Source: Turbatrix aceti
Lineage: Eukaryota; Nematoda; Chromadorea; Rhabditida; Panagrolaimidae
Assembly: GCA_963969345.1 (NCBI GenBank)
Contig: OZ017766.1
Location: forward strand, 4,898,001-4,962,000
Length of the DNA: 64,000 nt
Direction of reading: 5' to 3'
The position numbers were made by a program, and so were the translations under genes. The notes beneath the pieces are model-generated. The model ran no database searches, had not been told where the DNA came from, and saw only the letters and a program-made list of their open reading frames with translations. Below, piece by piece: positions 47,435 to 58,319 of the stretch. How positions within the stretch are numbered: position 1 is the first letter of the stretch; every line of letters begins with the position of its first letter.

Positions 47435-50150
47435 ATGGGAAAAAACAAATTCAAGAGGGCGCCGGTGGTACCGGAGGGCCCGGCAAACGAGGCCCCAGGC
47501 GATGATTTTGTCGATCAGTTTGATCTCAACGATTTCATTGAAGAAGTTGATCCGGCTGAATTTGTGAGTTTTATTTGTTCTTATTGATGGTTTTTTGAGG
47601 GGGAATATTGTTTCAGGGATTGGGACCGGTGAAGACGAGGAAACGAAAGCTGTCTAAGGAGCCTGCGAAGCCTAAGAAGAAGGTAGGGCTATTTTGCATT
47701 CGTTGAACCCAGTTTTTGTTGTTTTTAGGCTAAAAAAGCATCGGACGCTGATTCGGCTGCCAAAGATGTGACCAAACAGGTGGTCAAGAAGGCAAAGGCG
47801 GACGTCAAAGTTGCTGATGAATCCGCTGTGAAGGAGGTCGATTTGGACGCTTCCAAAGCGGAAATAAAGAATTCGGAGAAATCAAAGAAAAAACCTAAGG
47901 TTTGATTTTTTTCCAAAATTTTTTTTCACGAATGTTTTTGTTATAGGCAAAAAAGAAGAAACCCAAGGCGAAAAAGGAAAGCCAAACACCACCTGCAGAA
48001 TCAGATACGAGTGCACCGACTTCAAAAAAAGCACCTGCAAATCTGCCGGTTCCGGAAGACGATCCAGAAACTCTGTCCCTCGACCTGAGCGCTTGGGATT
48101 CGTTTTATTTGCCGCCGGAGGTGGTCAGAGGACTGCGCAAGATGCGATACACCGCGCCGACGCCTATCCAGGCCCAGACCATCCCAGAAGCCGTTGTCAA
48201 GCGACGGGATGTCCTCGGATCTGCTGAAACAGTGAGTTTTACCATTCACACGTTTGTTTACGTATGCATTTGTTTTTTTCCAGGGATCCGGCAAGACCAT
48301 GGCTTTTGGCATTCCGATCGCCATCCGACTGCTTGAAAACACCGAAAAGACGGGTTTGAGGGCGCTTATTCTCGCTCCGACCCGTGAACTCGTCATCCAG
48401 ATCACCAAAGAGCTCAACAGGCTCCTCGAATTCACCCCGCTCTACGCCGTCCAAATCGTCGGTGGCCTGAGTGCACAGAAGCAGGAGCGGCTGCTCAAGC
48501 GTCAGCCCAAGATCGTCGTCGCTACGCCCGGCAGGTACTGGGCTCTCGTCGAGCAGAATCCCTACCTCGGTGACCTCCGTACACTCGACGTCTTTGTCAT
48601 CGACGAAATGGATCGCATGGTCGAAGCCGGGCACTTTGCCGAGATGGAGCACATTCTCGAACGAGTCCACGGTGCGCCGAACAAATCTCTGCAGACGTTG
48701 GTTTTTTCGGCGACGCTTTCGTTTGTTCACCTGCCTGCCCGGCGGTCGGGAAAGCCGGTGAAGTTCACGACCTACGAGGACCGCATTCAGCGACTCATCG
48801 AGATCGGAGGACTTCGGGAGCAGCACAAGGTTATTGATTTGAATCAGTCTTCTGCGATGCCAGCAACTCTCGAGGAACGCCGAATGAACTGCAGCGATCT
48901 TCTCGATAAGGTGGGTTACCGGAGTTTTTTTGCTTACTGTGGGCGTTCGGAGCAGGAAGGAACGAACATTGTTTTTTGTTCGCGAACGAACATTGAAAAA
49001 TTTTTTTTATCGATTGTGTGAAATTTTGTTCTTTCGAGTCAAAAAACAAAAAATTGAGTAGTGTTTTCTCGTTTTGGAAAACGTTACTCCAATTTTTTTG
49101 CTGGCCTAAATTTGATAATTGTCATTTGCCATGTTTTTTCAAATGGCATTAATTTTTACACCGTTACCCCAATTTTACGCTAATTTCTGTACGTTTTATG
49201 TGTTCCCAAAGTTTTATTTTGTTCGCAAACGAACGCCAACAGATAAATTTAAAAAAATATGTTCCTAAGCGAACACGATCTGGAAAAAAACAATTTTGTT
49301 CGCGAACGTTCACCGAACTCAAGAGATTGGAATTCTTTGCAGGACACGAAGTTGTACTGCCTTCTGAAGAAGCACACCGGTCGCACGATAATCTTTGCCA
49401 ACTCGATCGATGCTTCTCGACGACTCTCCAATTTGCTCAAAAATCTGGACATCGATCCTCCACCTGAGTTGCTGCACGCGAAAATGCAGCAGAAGGCTCG
49501 TGTCAAGCATCTTGACAGGTTTTCCAGTGAGTTTAATTTTTTTTTGTTTTTTTTGGGCATTTGGAAGAATTTTTGGCTTTTAGAGAAGGAGAATTCCATC
49601 CTGATTGCCACAGACGTCGCTGCTCGAGGCCTGGACATCCAGGGCATCGATAACGTCATTCACTACCAGGTTCCGAGGACCGGAGAGGTGCGTTTTTTCA
49701 CTTTCACTTAAAAAATTGTTATTGATGTGTTTGATTTAGAATTACATCCATCGAAGCGGGCGAACAGCGAGAATATCCAACACGGGCATCACGATTGTCA
49801 TGGTCGATCCCCAGGACGGACTGGCTTTCCAGAAGCTGAAGAAAAACCTTCGCAGGGAAGACGACTTTGACCTGCTCGAAGTCGATTCGCTGGCGACGTA
49901 CAAAGCCGCGAAGCAGAGAGTCGCCCTCGCGACCCACGTCGAGTCTTTTGACCGCCAGATCGGCAAGATCGCAGCCACGGTCAACTGGCAGCAGAAGATG
50001 AGCGACGAAGCAGAGATCCCACTCGGCGAACTCGACGAGGAATCACGCGAGAAGGTCATCGACCTCAAACGACTCAGAAAGTCCGCCGCCAAGGCACTCA
50101 AGGCGAGTCTCGCTACGCCGCTGCCTACGAACCAGGCTAGGAGGCGCTGA
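47435..50150 (+). CDS. DDX24: DEAD-box RNA helicase DDX24/MAK5
   Basis: This is a nucleolar ATP-dependent RNA helicase of large-subunit ribosome assembly. Exons are 47435-47563, 47617-47682, 47729-47899, 47947-48231, 48284-48910, 49343-49526, 49584-49687 and 49740-50150, giving 658 residues (human 859, yeast MAK5 773). A Lys-rich N-terminus is followed by AWDSFYLPPEVVRGL and the Q motif TAPTPIQ. Motif I is AETGSGKT (215-222), Ia PTRELVIQI, Ib TPGR, III SAT (359-361), V ATDVAARGLDIQGID and VI HRSGRTAR. Motif II reads DEMD (324-327) instead of DEAD. AETGSGKT and DRMVEAGHF match the DDX24 group. The acceptor is one base before the ATG. The intron 48911-49342 carries a GTTCGCGAAC-family element. 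Confidence 0.94.
48953..49325. mobile_element. GTTCGCGAAC-family element in a DDX24 intron
   Basis: The left end CAGGAAGGAACGAACATTG is followed by GTTCGCGAACGAACA (about 48978). The right side has GTTCGCGAACGTTCACC near 49300. It lies wholly within the intron. No target duplication is visible. Confidence 0.6.
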
Positions 50151-52365
50151 ATCGGCACTTTTTTTGCGTTTTCTGAGTTGGAAGTCGCAGGAGTCCACTT
50201 TGGCGGTCGGTACTTTTTACAAGTGGACTTCAGTTTGTTGAGTTTTTTGAATTGTTGGTAAATGGATTTTGTTTTTGTTTTTAAAATTGAGTTAAATTTT
50301 TTTTCACAGAACATGAACATTTTTGAACGTTTTCGCGAACGAACGAATTATTTAAAAAAAATAATTTTGCTCGAATTTTTGTTTTTTTTTGTTTGTACGG
50401 AAAATTTATTTTTGTTTGCGAACAAAGTAAATCTGTTCTCGAACGAACACAAAAATTTGAATTTGTTCGTGAACGAACTTGGGCGTTTGCCCATCCTTAG
50501 TCATCACGGAAGTTATTTTTTGTTTACGATTTATGTAGGGTGGAACACGTTTTTTTATCGGTGTCCGCGAAAAATATGTAGCGTGTAATTGGTTCGGGGA
50601 AAACGTCTCTGTCTCACATCATCTTCGGTAAAGACACCTGGAAATGGCTCTTGAAACAGGTTAATACAAAGGTTGCATGATTTTTTGACAACAAACGGAA
50701 AACAATTTTTTCCACCAGGAAAATACATTTTTGAACACCTAATTGAAATGACGATTAGTCTGCAATACTACATAACATGATTAATGGTCTCGAAAAATTT
50801 CTCTTGCAGATCAATATGCTTTTTTTTTAATTTAAAAAAATATTAAAAATGCTGTGCCTGCTGTTTTTGTTTGAACACAATAATATCTAAATGGGAATCC
50901 GCAAAAAACTATCCATGTCTACGTAGCACACGTTTTTGTCACTATCATCGTGCTGCTGCTCAAAACGTTGTTACACCTTGATGACGAGATGAATAGATTT
51001 GTCATTGACGATCGCGAATGAGTAAAAAAACATGGCTTCTTAGAATTTTTTAGAGATTGTTTTATTTTTTGTTGTTTCAGTTTTATATCATTTTTTGAAA
51101 TCAATGCGATTTGATTTTATTTACTATTGTTCGATTTTACAAACCGTCTTTTAAGATTAAAAAATAATTAATTCTAGAAAAGAATTGAAATGCATCGTAT
51201 TCGAGGTTCTGACCCCGTTCGACTGCAGAAAGTGTGTTTCACGTGGCCAAAATAGTGCTTTGATTTCGTTAAAACAGCAAAGTAATTTTCTACAATTTTA
51301 AAAAATGCGCAATGCGACTTTAAAATTTTTTCACACGTGGTAGGGCTTTTCTGGTATTTTAGAGATGAATGCACACACTTTTCGCATTTTTGATGCACTT
51401 TTTCTGTATTTTGTTCTCTCAAACCTTGCAAAACAAAACAAAGCTTCTGACGATTTTGATATTTGAATTGCCTCTTCCCACAAAAATTTACGACCCGACC
51501 CCTCTGATAACCGGCTTTCTTTGCAGGGTTAATTTCCGAGAGTTTCGATGAGTAAACGATACTTTTTAATTGCCTGAAATTAATGAAAATATTCACGCTC
51601 TCAATCAACGACGAAGGCTACGGGGACGGAGATCGGCTGATGCGGGCGAGTGTCATTTGCACAAGCGATTAGGCGAGGATGCGCATGACCCCGGAGCAGG
51701 CAGGTAGGCAGGTGTTATGTATGTATTATATCTTCTGGCGGCCGATGCACGGAGTTAGACCCGATTGGGGGGCGATTAAAATCTGGGCCAACGGGTTGCA
51801 CCGACGGGCACGCGGCTTCTGACGTGTCCGAATCATCCCATTCCCACGTGGTGGTGTTTTATGGCTTTTGTTGTTCATTGATCGGGGACTGGCTCTCTCG
51901 CTGGCGTGGACTCGTTATCGGGAATGAGGCTGGAATTCGGGAAAGATGTGCATCATCAAAATTCGGGTATAGGACGAATTTTTTGGTTGAACCCGGTTCA
52001 TGTCTTTCCTAGACCCCAGAAAAAGCCCAAAAAGTGATGAGCTCGCTACACAAAGCATAAGTCATCAAAAGATTTATATCTCATTGATTTTTCCACGAAA
52101 CAGTTATCAGAAGAAGAGGAGGACATTTTTGGACGCGCTCACAAATCACGAATAATTTTCCGGCTGATAACTGATAGCTAATCAGTGCACTTGGAGCTCG
52201 TCCCAGACACGAAGCGTGCAATTGCGTTTTTTTTTCTGGTTTCGGGAGAGGCGGACACGAAAGCGAGAAAGGGGGGATTATGCAGCGCGAAAATTGCAGC
52301 CATTGCACCAGGCTCACGGCTAGTCAATGCTCCTGCTTCTGCAGCCGGCCGCGTCCAACAGATAA
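50151..52365. other. Intergenic region between DDX24 and the SLC28 gene
   Basis: No gene is supported. It contains a GTTCGCGAAC-family copy at about 50300-50500. The remainder is A/T-rich with a less biased stretch at 51600-52300 before the SLC28 start. Confidence 0.5.
50300..50505. mobile_element. GTTCGCGAAC-family element, short copy
   Basis: TTTTCGCGAACGAACGAATT lies near 50329. GTTCTCGAACGAACAC and GTTCGTGAACGAACTT lie near 50432 and 50466. The right end TGCCCATCCTTAG resembles the CATCCCTG end of the family. Confidence 0.55.
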
Positions 52366-55274
52366 ATGACGCAGTCCTCTCCCACCCCTGTCAGGATCCA
52401 AAATGGCAGTATCGCGAGTGCCCATGATAATGAGTTGAATTTGGACGTGAGTTTTTTTTCGGCGCTAAAAATAGATTTTGATTTCGGACCATGGAAGAGG
52501 TTTTTTTTGCGGGGTGAGAAAATTATTTTATGCGTTTGTTTTACTGATGTGAGCACTTTCCCACGAGAAGAAATTGGAAAGGAAATTCATGTGCGTTTCA
52601 GACCAAAGATGGAGTGAACATTTTTAAATTTTTGTTCATGAACAAACATAAACGTTTCCCAAATTTTGTTCACGAAAAAGAACGAACGTGAACAATTTTT
52701 TTCACGTCTGCGAACGAACACGAACGAACATCGGATATTACTTTTTTATCATTTGGGCAAAATTTGGTTTATTCCTGCAGAAATACGTAATCTGCTTTTT
52801 GTAACAGTCTTCCTAAACTTTTTCATTTTTTCGTTGAGCGACTTTTTTTTGTCGTTTTTTTATCAAATAACAGCGTTTTTGACTTCATTTTTCTAAACAG
52901 ACCCAAAATTGAATGCCTAATTTCTTCAATTTTTTGTTCAAAAATTATAAAATGCCGTGAACGAACATGCAAAACGTAATTTATAAAAATAAAAAAATTA
53001 ATTTAAAAAAAATAAAAAATAAATTTAAAAAAATAAAAAAATAAAAAGTTCGTAAACGAACGAATTCTTGTTCGTTCATGTTTGCGAACAAACATGAACG
53101 AACAAGAATTCATCCCTGTTTCAGACCCCAACGACAGCTGTCAGAGTCGAGGACGGCGAGGATGATGATTTTCCGGAGTACATCGATGAAGACGTCAGAG
53201 GCCCGATGCGGCTCGTCGCCGTCGTCCAACACGGCATCGCTTCTCTGCTCGAACGCTATGGAAAATTCCTGGTCGCAGCATTATGGATCGCAATCGCCAT
53301 CGGGTATCACGTATTTCTCGGCTTTGCACTGGCTCACGACTTTCAACGCGCCGAGACTCTCATGATCTTCACGGCGCTCACCTGGGTCATCGTGGTGTAC
53401 TACGTCGTGGTCAAGCCGTACATCGGCGAGTGGTTCAGCGACCACATCATCGACCCCGTCTCGACAGTCGTTAACGCGTTGTGGTCTTTGCTGATCGCTA
53501 AAATGTTCGTTTTCTGGATTTTTACCCCAGAATGTGCATTTTTTTGTTTTAGCGTGGTTTGTGGGGTTGTAATGGCAGCTGTTATCGTCTACTTCGTCCT
53601 CGACACCCGAAACGACCGTAACCGTCTGGTGGGTCTCGGCGGGATGGCTGTGTTCATGCTGCTCATGTTCCTCTGCTCAAAGTCCCCGAGTCGGATTCGA
53701 TGGCGACCCGTCGTGCTCGGCTACCTCATGCAATTCATCGCCGGTCTGCTCATCCTTCGCTGGGAATGGGGCCAGGACAAGTTCACCAAAGCGTCCCACT
53801 ACATTGTTGTCTTCCTCGACTACACCAACAACGGCACGACCTTTGTCTACGGTTTTCTCGCCGCGCCGCCGAATATCTGCGGCATGGATGCGGTCTTTGC
53901 CTTCTCCAGCATCCAGGTGGTGGTCTACTTTGGCGCTATTGTAGCGTTGCTCTACTACTACGGGATCATGCAAGCCGTGCTCAAAAAGATGGCCTGGGCG
54001 ATGCAGAAAACACTCGGCACGACCGCGACAGAGTCATTTAACGCGTGCGCGTGCATTTTCCTGGGCCAAAGCGAGGCGCCGCTCCTCATCAAGCCGTATC
54101 TCGAACGCATGACAGCCTCTGAGATCCACGCGATCATGACTTCCGGGTTCAGCTGCATCGCGGGATCGCTCTTTGCCGCGTATATCTCGTTTGGTGCGTG
54201 CTCGACGTATCTGCTCTCGGCGACGTTCATGTCAGCGCCCGGGTCGCTGGCGTGCAGCAAAATGATGTACCCGGAGACTGAGCAATCCAAGCTTGTCAAC
54301 ATCGAAGATCTAGAATTACCGCCGAGTTCGGAAGGCTCGGCGCTGGAGTCCATCAGCAACGGAGCCGTCGCGGCTGTTGAGCTCGTTGTGGCAATCATTG
54401 CGAATTTGATTGTGTTCCTCGCGCTGCTGGCCTTTTTCGACCAGGCAATCAACTGGTTTGGACAGTTGCTGGGATTTGATAATTGGTCCTTCGAGTTGGG
54501 CATGGGCTACGTTTTCTTCCCTCTGGCCTACATCATGGGAGTGACGTCGGACGCGACGCAGACTCGCCGGGTCGCCGAGCTCATGGGTACAAAAACTATT
54601 CTTAATGAATTTATCGCCTATCAGAAACTCGGGCAGATGGTGCAGGAAGGTTTGCTGGAGGTAAGCTATTTTTTTAGATTTTCTAAAAAACAAAAATGTT
54701 TATTTTTCCGATTAAGAAAAAAATTTTTTTTTGTTTGTAAAGATTTTCGAACATTGCTCACGCAGAATTCGTAGTTTATATCCACTCTCGAAAGTGTTGT
54801 TTCAAGCAAAGAAAACAGGTTCCAAAGAACATGATTGATACATTTTTTGGCATCTGCAGAAAAAGTGGTTCACAAATGACGAATTTAAAAAAAAAGTAGT
54901 TCACAAATGACGAATTTTTTCCATACAATTTTTTTCTTCAGCCCCGATCGGCGATGATCGCGACGTACGCGCTCTGCGGATTCTCGAACATCTCCTCGAT
55001 CGGTATCCAGCTCGCCGTGCTGGGCGGCATGGCGCCGAAGCGGAAGAAGCTCTTCTCGAAGATTATCATCCGTGCCCTCGTCTCTGGCTGCATTTCGTGC
55101 TTCATGACTGCGAGTCTCGCGGGAGTGCTCGTCAGCGAGCCAATTCACTGCTCCCGCGCAAGCTCCGCGAGCTGCTTCGACGTCAACGCGTACCTCACGA
55201 ACACAACGTCGCCGACGCCTTCTCCGCCCCCCGCGTCGAGTCCGGCGCACTTCCTATCCCATCGAGAACTGTAA
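52366..55274 (+). CDS. Concentrative nucleoside transporter (SLC28/CNT family)
   Basis: This plasma-membrane Na+- or H+-coupled importer takes up nucleosides. Exons are 52366-52446, 53125-54660 and 54942-55274, giving about 633-649 residues. The CNT core motifs are intact: CSKSPSRIRWRPV, LGQSEAPLLIKPYL (substrate/cation motif), EIHAIMTSGFSCIAGS, AAYISFGACSTYLLSA, MSAPGSLACSKMMYPETE, MGVTSDATQTRRVAELMGTKT.LNEF and ATYALCGFSNISSIGI. Bases 53504-53552 may be a further in-frame intron: the acceptor TTTTTTTGTTTTAG is strong but the donor GTTCGT is weak. Removing it gives a better TM segment. The C-terminal tail is short, Ser/Pro/Thr-rich. The first intron holds a hAT-like element that duplicated the splice acceptor. 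Confidence 0.94.
52604..53118. mobile_element. hAT-like non-autonomous element (GTTCGCGAAC family) with 8-bp target duplication
   Basis: The element is 515 bp with ends CAAAGATGGAGTG and GAATTCATCCCTG, imperfect terminal inverted repeats. It is flanked by the identical octamer TTTCAGAC at 52596-52603 and 53119-53126. Subterminal copies of the GAACGAACA motif lie in both orientations at each end. The core is A/T-rich and non-coding. The octamer contains the host 3' splice site TTTCAG|AC, so the insertion left two copies of that acceptor. Confidence 0.88.
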
Positions 55275-55299
55275 TCAATCTTCAAGTTGATTTGATAAA

Positions 55300-55305
55300 A
55301 ATAAA
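55300..55305 (+). terminator. Polyadenylation signal AATAAA of the SLC28 gene
   Basis: A canonical signal 26 bases after the stop codon. Confidence 0.55.
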
Positions 55306-55882
55306 ACATTTTTCGTTTTCTCTGTTTCTCCGGATGAATGGGGGAAAAAAAGACTGAAGAAGCGGTATTTACCGGGCGTGATCGCTCGCGCTGGATCAAC
55401 CCGACTGACCACCACCAACTGCATCCCTGACGTGATGTGATGTGATGCTTTTTTTTCTTTTCTTTACTATCGACTGCAAAAAATGCAAGGAAAAGTCAGT
55501 TGGTCATCTTCAGAGCACGCGTGTTCGGTGTAGTATGTACGTGGGAGGAAGAAAACACGCACTGCCGCGCATTTGCACATCCCCACATCCGTGGATGAGC
55601 ATCTTTTTCTGACGATTTATAATTTCTATCAGCAGATGTCATTTCACTTCAGATGGGATTTTCAGTCGCGTTCGAAGAGATGAAAAATGTTATATACACA
55701 TTTATTGATAGTGACGTGATCCTTAAAAATTGCTTTTCGCGCGGTCGGTTGAAGTTTCAAGTTTTGTTTCTCTGGCGATTTTCAAATCACGAGGAAGTTA
55801 ATTTCCGCGTTTCTTCGGAAAAATGTTTCTTGAACTCTTATGCTCTGGATAAATTGAAGAAAATTCAGGTTTAAAATCAAAA

Positions 55883-57040
55883 ATGAGGCTTAGAAGGCAG
55901 AAAACCCCGCTGCTGCATGTGGACTTTTACGATCACAATTCGGTCATCCCGGCCACCAGCGAGCAGATCGAAGGCGTAAATAACTACGTCTGGGAGCTCA
56001 ACGCTGACAATGTAACTTTCGTTGAACTGGACCTGTTAGATCAAATTTGATTTCTTTTCGAGTTGCAGATCTTCGTCAACCTCTGCATCGCGCCTCCGCT
56101 GCTCGTGCTCTTCGCCTGGGCGACGTACTACTTCGACGAGTACACCTACGAGTGCGGTCACATCTGTGGCATTAAGTTCAATAATATAGTCAGGCAGGTC
56201 AACTACATTAGTTGCCACGTGAGCACTTGATGGGATCGTAAAAGGATTTTTCAGGAAAGTATTTTGATTTCAGGCTGTGAATCTTACTGATAATCATGTT
56301 TTCCCGTCGCTGCTGAGGATGTGTGGATTCCACTCCATGCCCAATGTCATCCTCAAAACTGCCGTGCTACCGTTTTTGACGATCCGAATCATGGCGCTTG
56401 CCATGCTTCAGCAAAAAGCAGCTTATCTCTCTTCAAACAACTTTTACACGAGAGTACAACAAATTTATGCAATGCATAATCTACATCCTTGTAATCTTCG
56501 AAATCAGCATGTTTGCCATCTTTGTCACCGGCAACCACCAGCTGGACAACATTCGTGAGTGTCTTCATGGATTCTGGATACCTAAACTCAATTTCAGACC
56601 TGCATAAGCTCTTTGGCATCGCTTTTGCCGCCTCGGCGACATTCAACATGCTCGTAGCCGCGCACGTTGTCGCCATCATCCGCCACTTTGATCGCCTCGC
56701 GTGGCCTCCTATCAGCGAACTCATCCTCATGGCGCTCACGTTCATGTTTTCTGCGCCTCTGGCGTTGCCGCCATACTTTTACCACCTGCAGCATCCCTTC
56801 TGCACGCCTCTGGGTGAGTCATCTGGGCGATTGAGGAATGGTTGTCACGTATCAGCTTTTTTTTTAGTCGACGTCACCAACTTTATCGCCGAATTCTGCA
56901 TGTTTCTGGGATACACGCTCTTCCATTGGCGAACGACGTGTGCTCTCTTCGGTGTGAAATTGTGCATTTTTGGCACTCCTTTGGACCTGGATTACCGTGA
57001 TATTCCTCGGAGGTCTCACCTGGATTCTGACAAATCATGA
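55883..57040 (+). CDS. PGAP2-like (FRAG1/DRAM/Sfk1 family) membrane protein
   Basis: PGAP2-family proteins are Golgi/ER multi-pass proteins involved in GPI-anchor lipid remodelling; relatives act in autophagy. Exons are 55883-56011, 56069-56218, 56274-56363, 56422-56554, 56598-56813 and 56868-57040, giving 296 residues in this model. The family pattern is visible: a first TM segment (LCIAPPLLVLFAWATYY), the HSMPNVI block (human HSAPRFL), IIYILVIFEISMFAIFV, DNIHLHKLFGIAFAASATFNML (human [20 protein letters not shown]) and a final TM before FHWRTTC. The frame changes between 56364 and 56421. I used a 58-bp intron with a weak donor (GTGCTA); a frameshift is the alternative. An acceptor lies 15 nt before the ATG. 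Confidence 0.72.
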
Positions 57041-58319
57041 TTTGTATAAAAATATTTTTTGTTTGTTTGTGTGTGTACTGTTTTTTGTAAATCATTGAAT
57101 GTAAATCATATTTATTCTTCATTTGCGTGTTTTCACGGCACTGTATACCTCCAACATAGCAACCAGGTTATTTAGAGTGCCACAGGTAGCAAAAGAAAAT
57201 TACATTGTCACCTGTTACAATTCTAATAATACTCCAATTTGTATTACATATACGTGCAAAACAACATGACTATGCCCTTTTAAGCGGCTAAAAAAAGACA
57301 GAAGAAAAACCCAGCGGCATCGCTCGCGCGTGACAGACAGGTAACCAGGTGAACACCATGGAAACCACCAGTCCGACGCACCATCCATCAGTGAACCATC
57401 AACGATTAATGTAAACGTAAAAAAAAAACATTGTAGTCCGGGAAACGCTACAGACTACATACATACATTTAGATATACATATATCCACATACATGCAACA
57501 ATTTTTAAACACCACAAAATGATAGATCTGATGTGAGTGGAATATTTACGATGACACCATTCTTTCTTTCTTTTCTTATGAAATTCTTTTTTCTTTTGCG
57601 AGCAAATTCGATTCGCACAAGAGCAATCTCTTGAACAGATTTTCTGGAGTATGTTTAAAGGGATTTGTTTAATTTGAACGGTGTCAAAGATGATCAGAGT
57701 GAGCCACGCACGTGCTGGCTGGCTCATTCTCTGGATCGGCGCAGGATTCCACTTTTGATCAATCACGCACAAAGGGACAAAGATATTCAGCCTGGAGGGA
57801 TAAAATCACAAAAACCTGTGCCGAACGAACAAAAACTAAATACTAATAAAATACTAAAAAGATACATTCTACTAAACAGCAGGTTTTATTTCGACAAAAA
57901 ATAAACCACCAAAAAAACCTGGCATCCGGGTTTTTTAATTTATGTATGCTTGAAAGTGTTACCAGCTGTTGTCTCCAATGACAGTGAATTTGATCATGAT
58001 CATTTGCCTTTTTTTGCGCATGCACCATGTTTGTCCTGCTCTTCCCCACTCTTCCGTGTCTACCGCGTTTCCGGCTTGACTCATCGGGGTGCGTATGTAT
58101 TTGTTAAAAAAGGCACTGCCACAGGCTTGGGTGAGTGTTTGCGCTTGTGTCAACCTCACAACCCCGTAGACCTTCCCTCCCTCCCTTCCTCCGCTTTGGG
58201 AGCGCCCATTTGTTTTTTCTACGCACGTCGATGAACATCAGCAGCACACTCTGCAGCGGCGGCCTGGTAGAGACTGTCTGACGGATTGGAATTTATTTCA
58301 ACCGGGACTGATCAAGGCT
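57041..58319. other. Intergenic region between PGAP2-like and MFSD8-like genes
   Basis: A/T-rich spacer with short TGTG and ACATACAT runs near 57060 and 57450-57490. No gene is supported. Confidence 0.5.

Noticed and set aside
57900..57935. Small A/T-flanked hairpin (CCTGGCATCCGGG-like) resembling a bacterial terminator
   Set aside because: Window is eukaryotic nuclear DNA; the short stem is within chance expectation in A/T-rich spacer.
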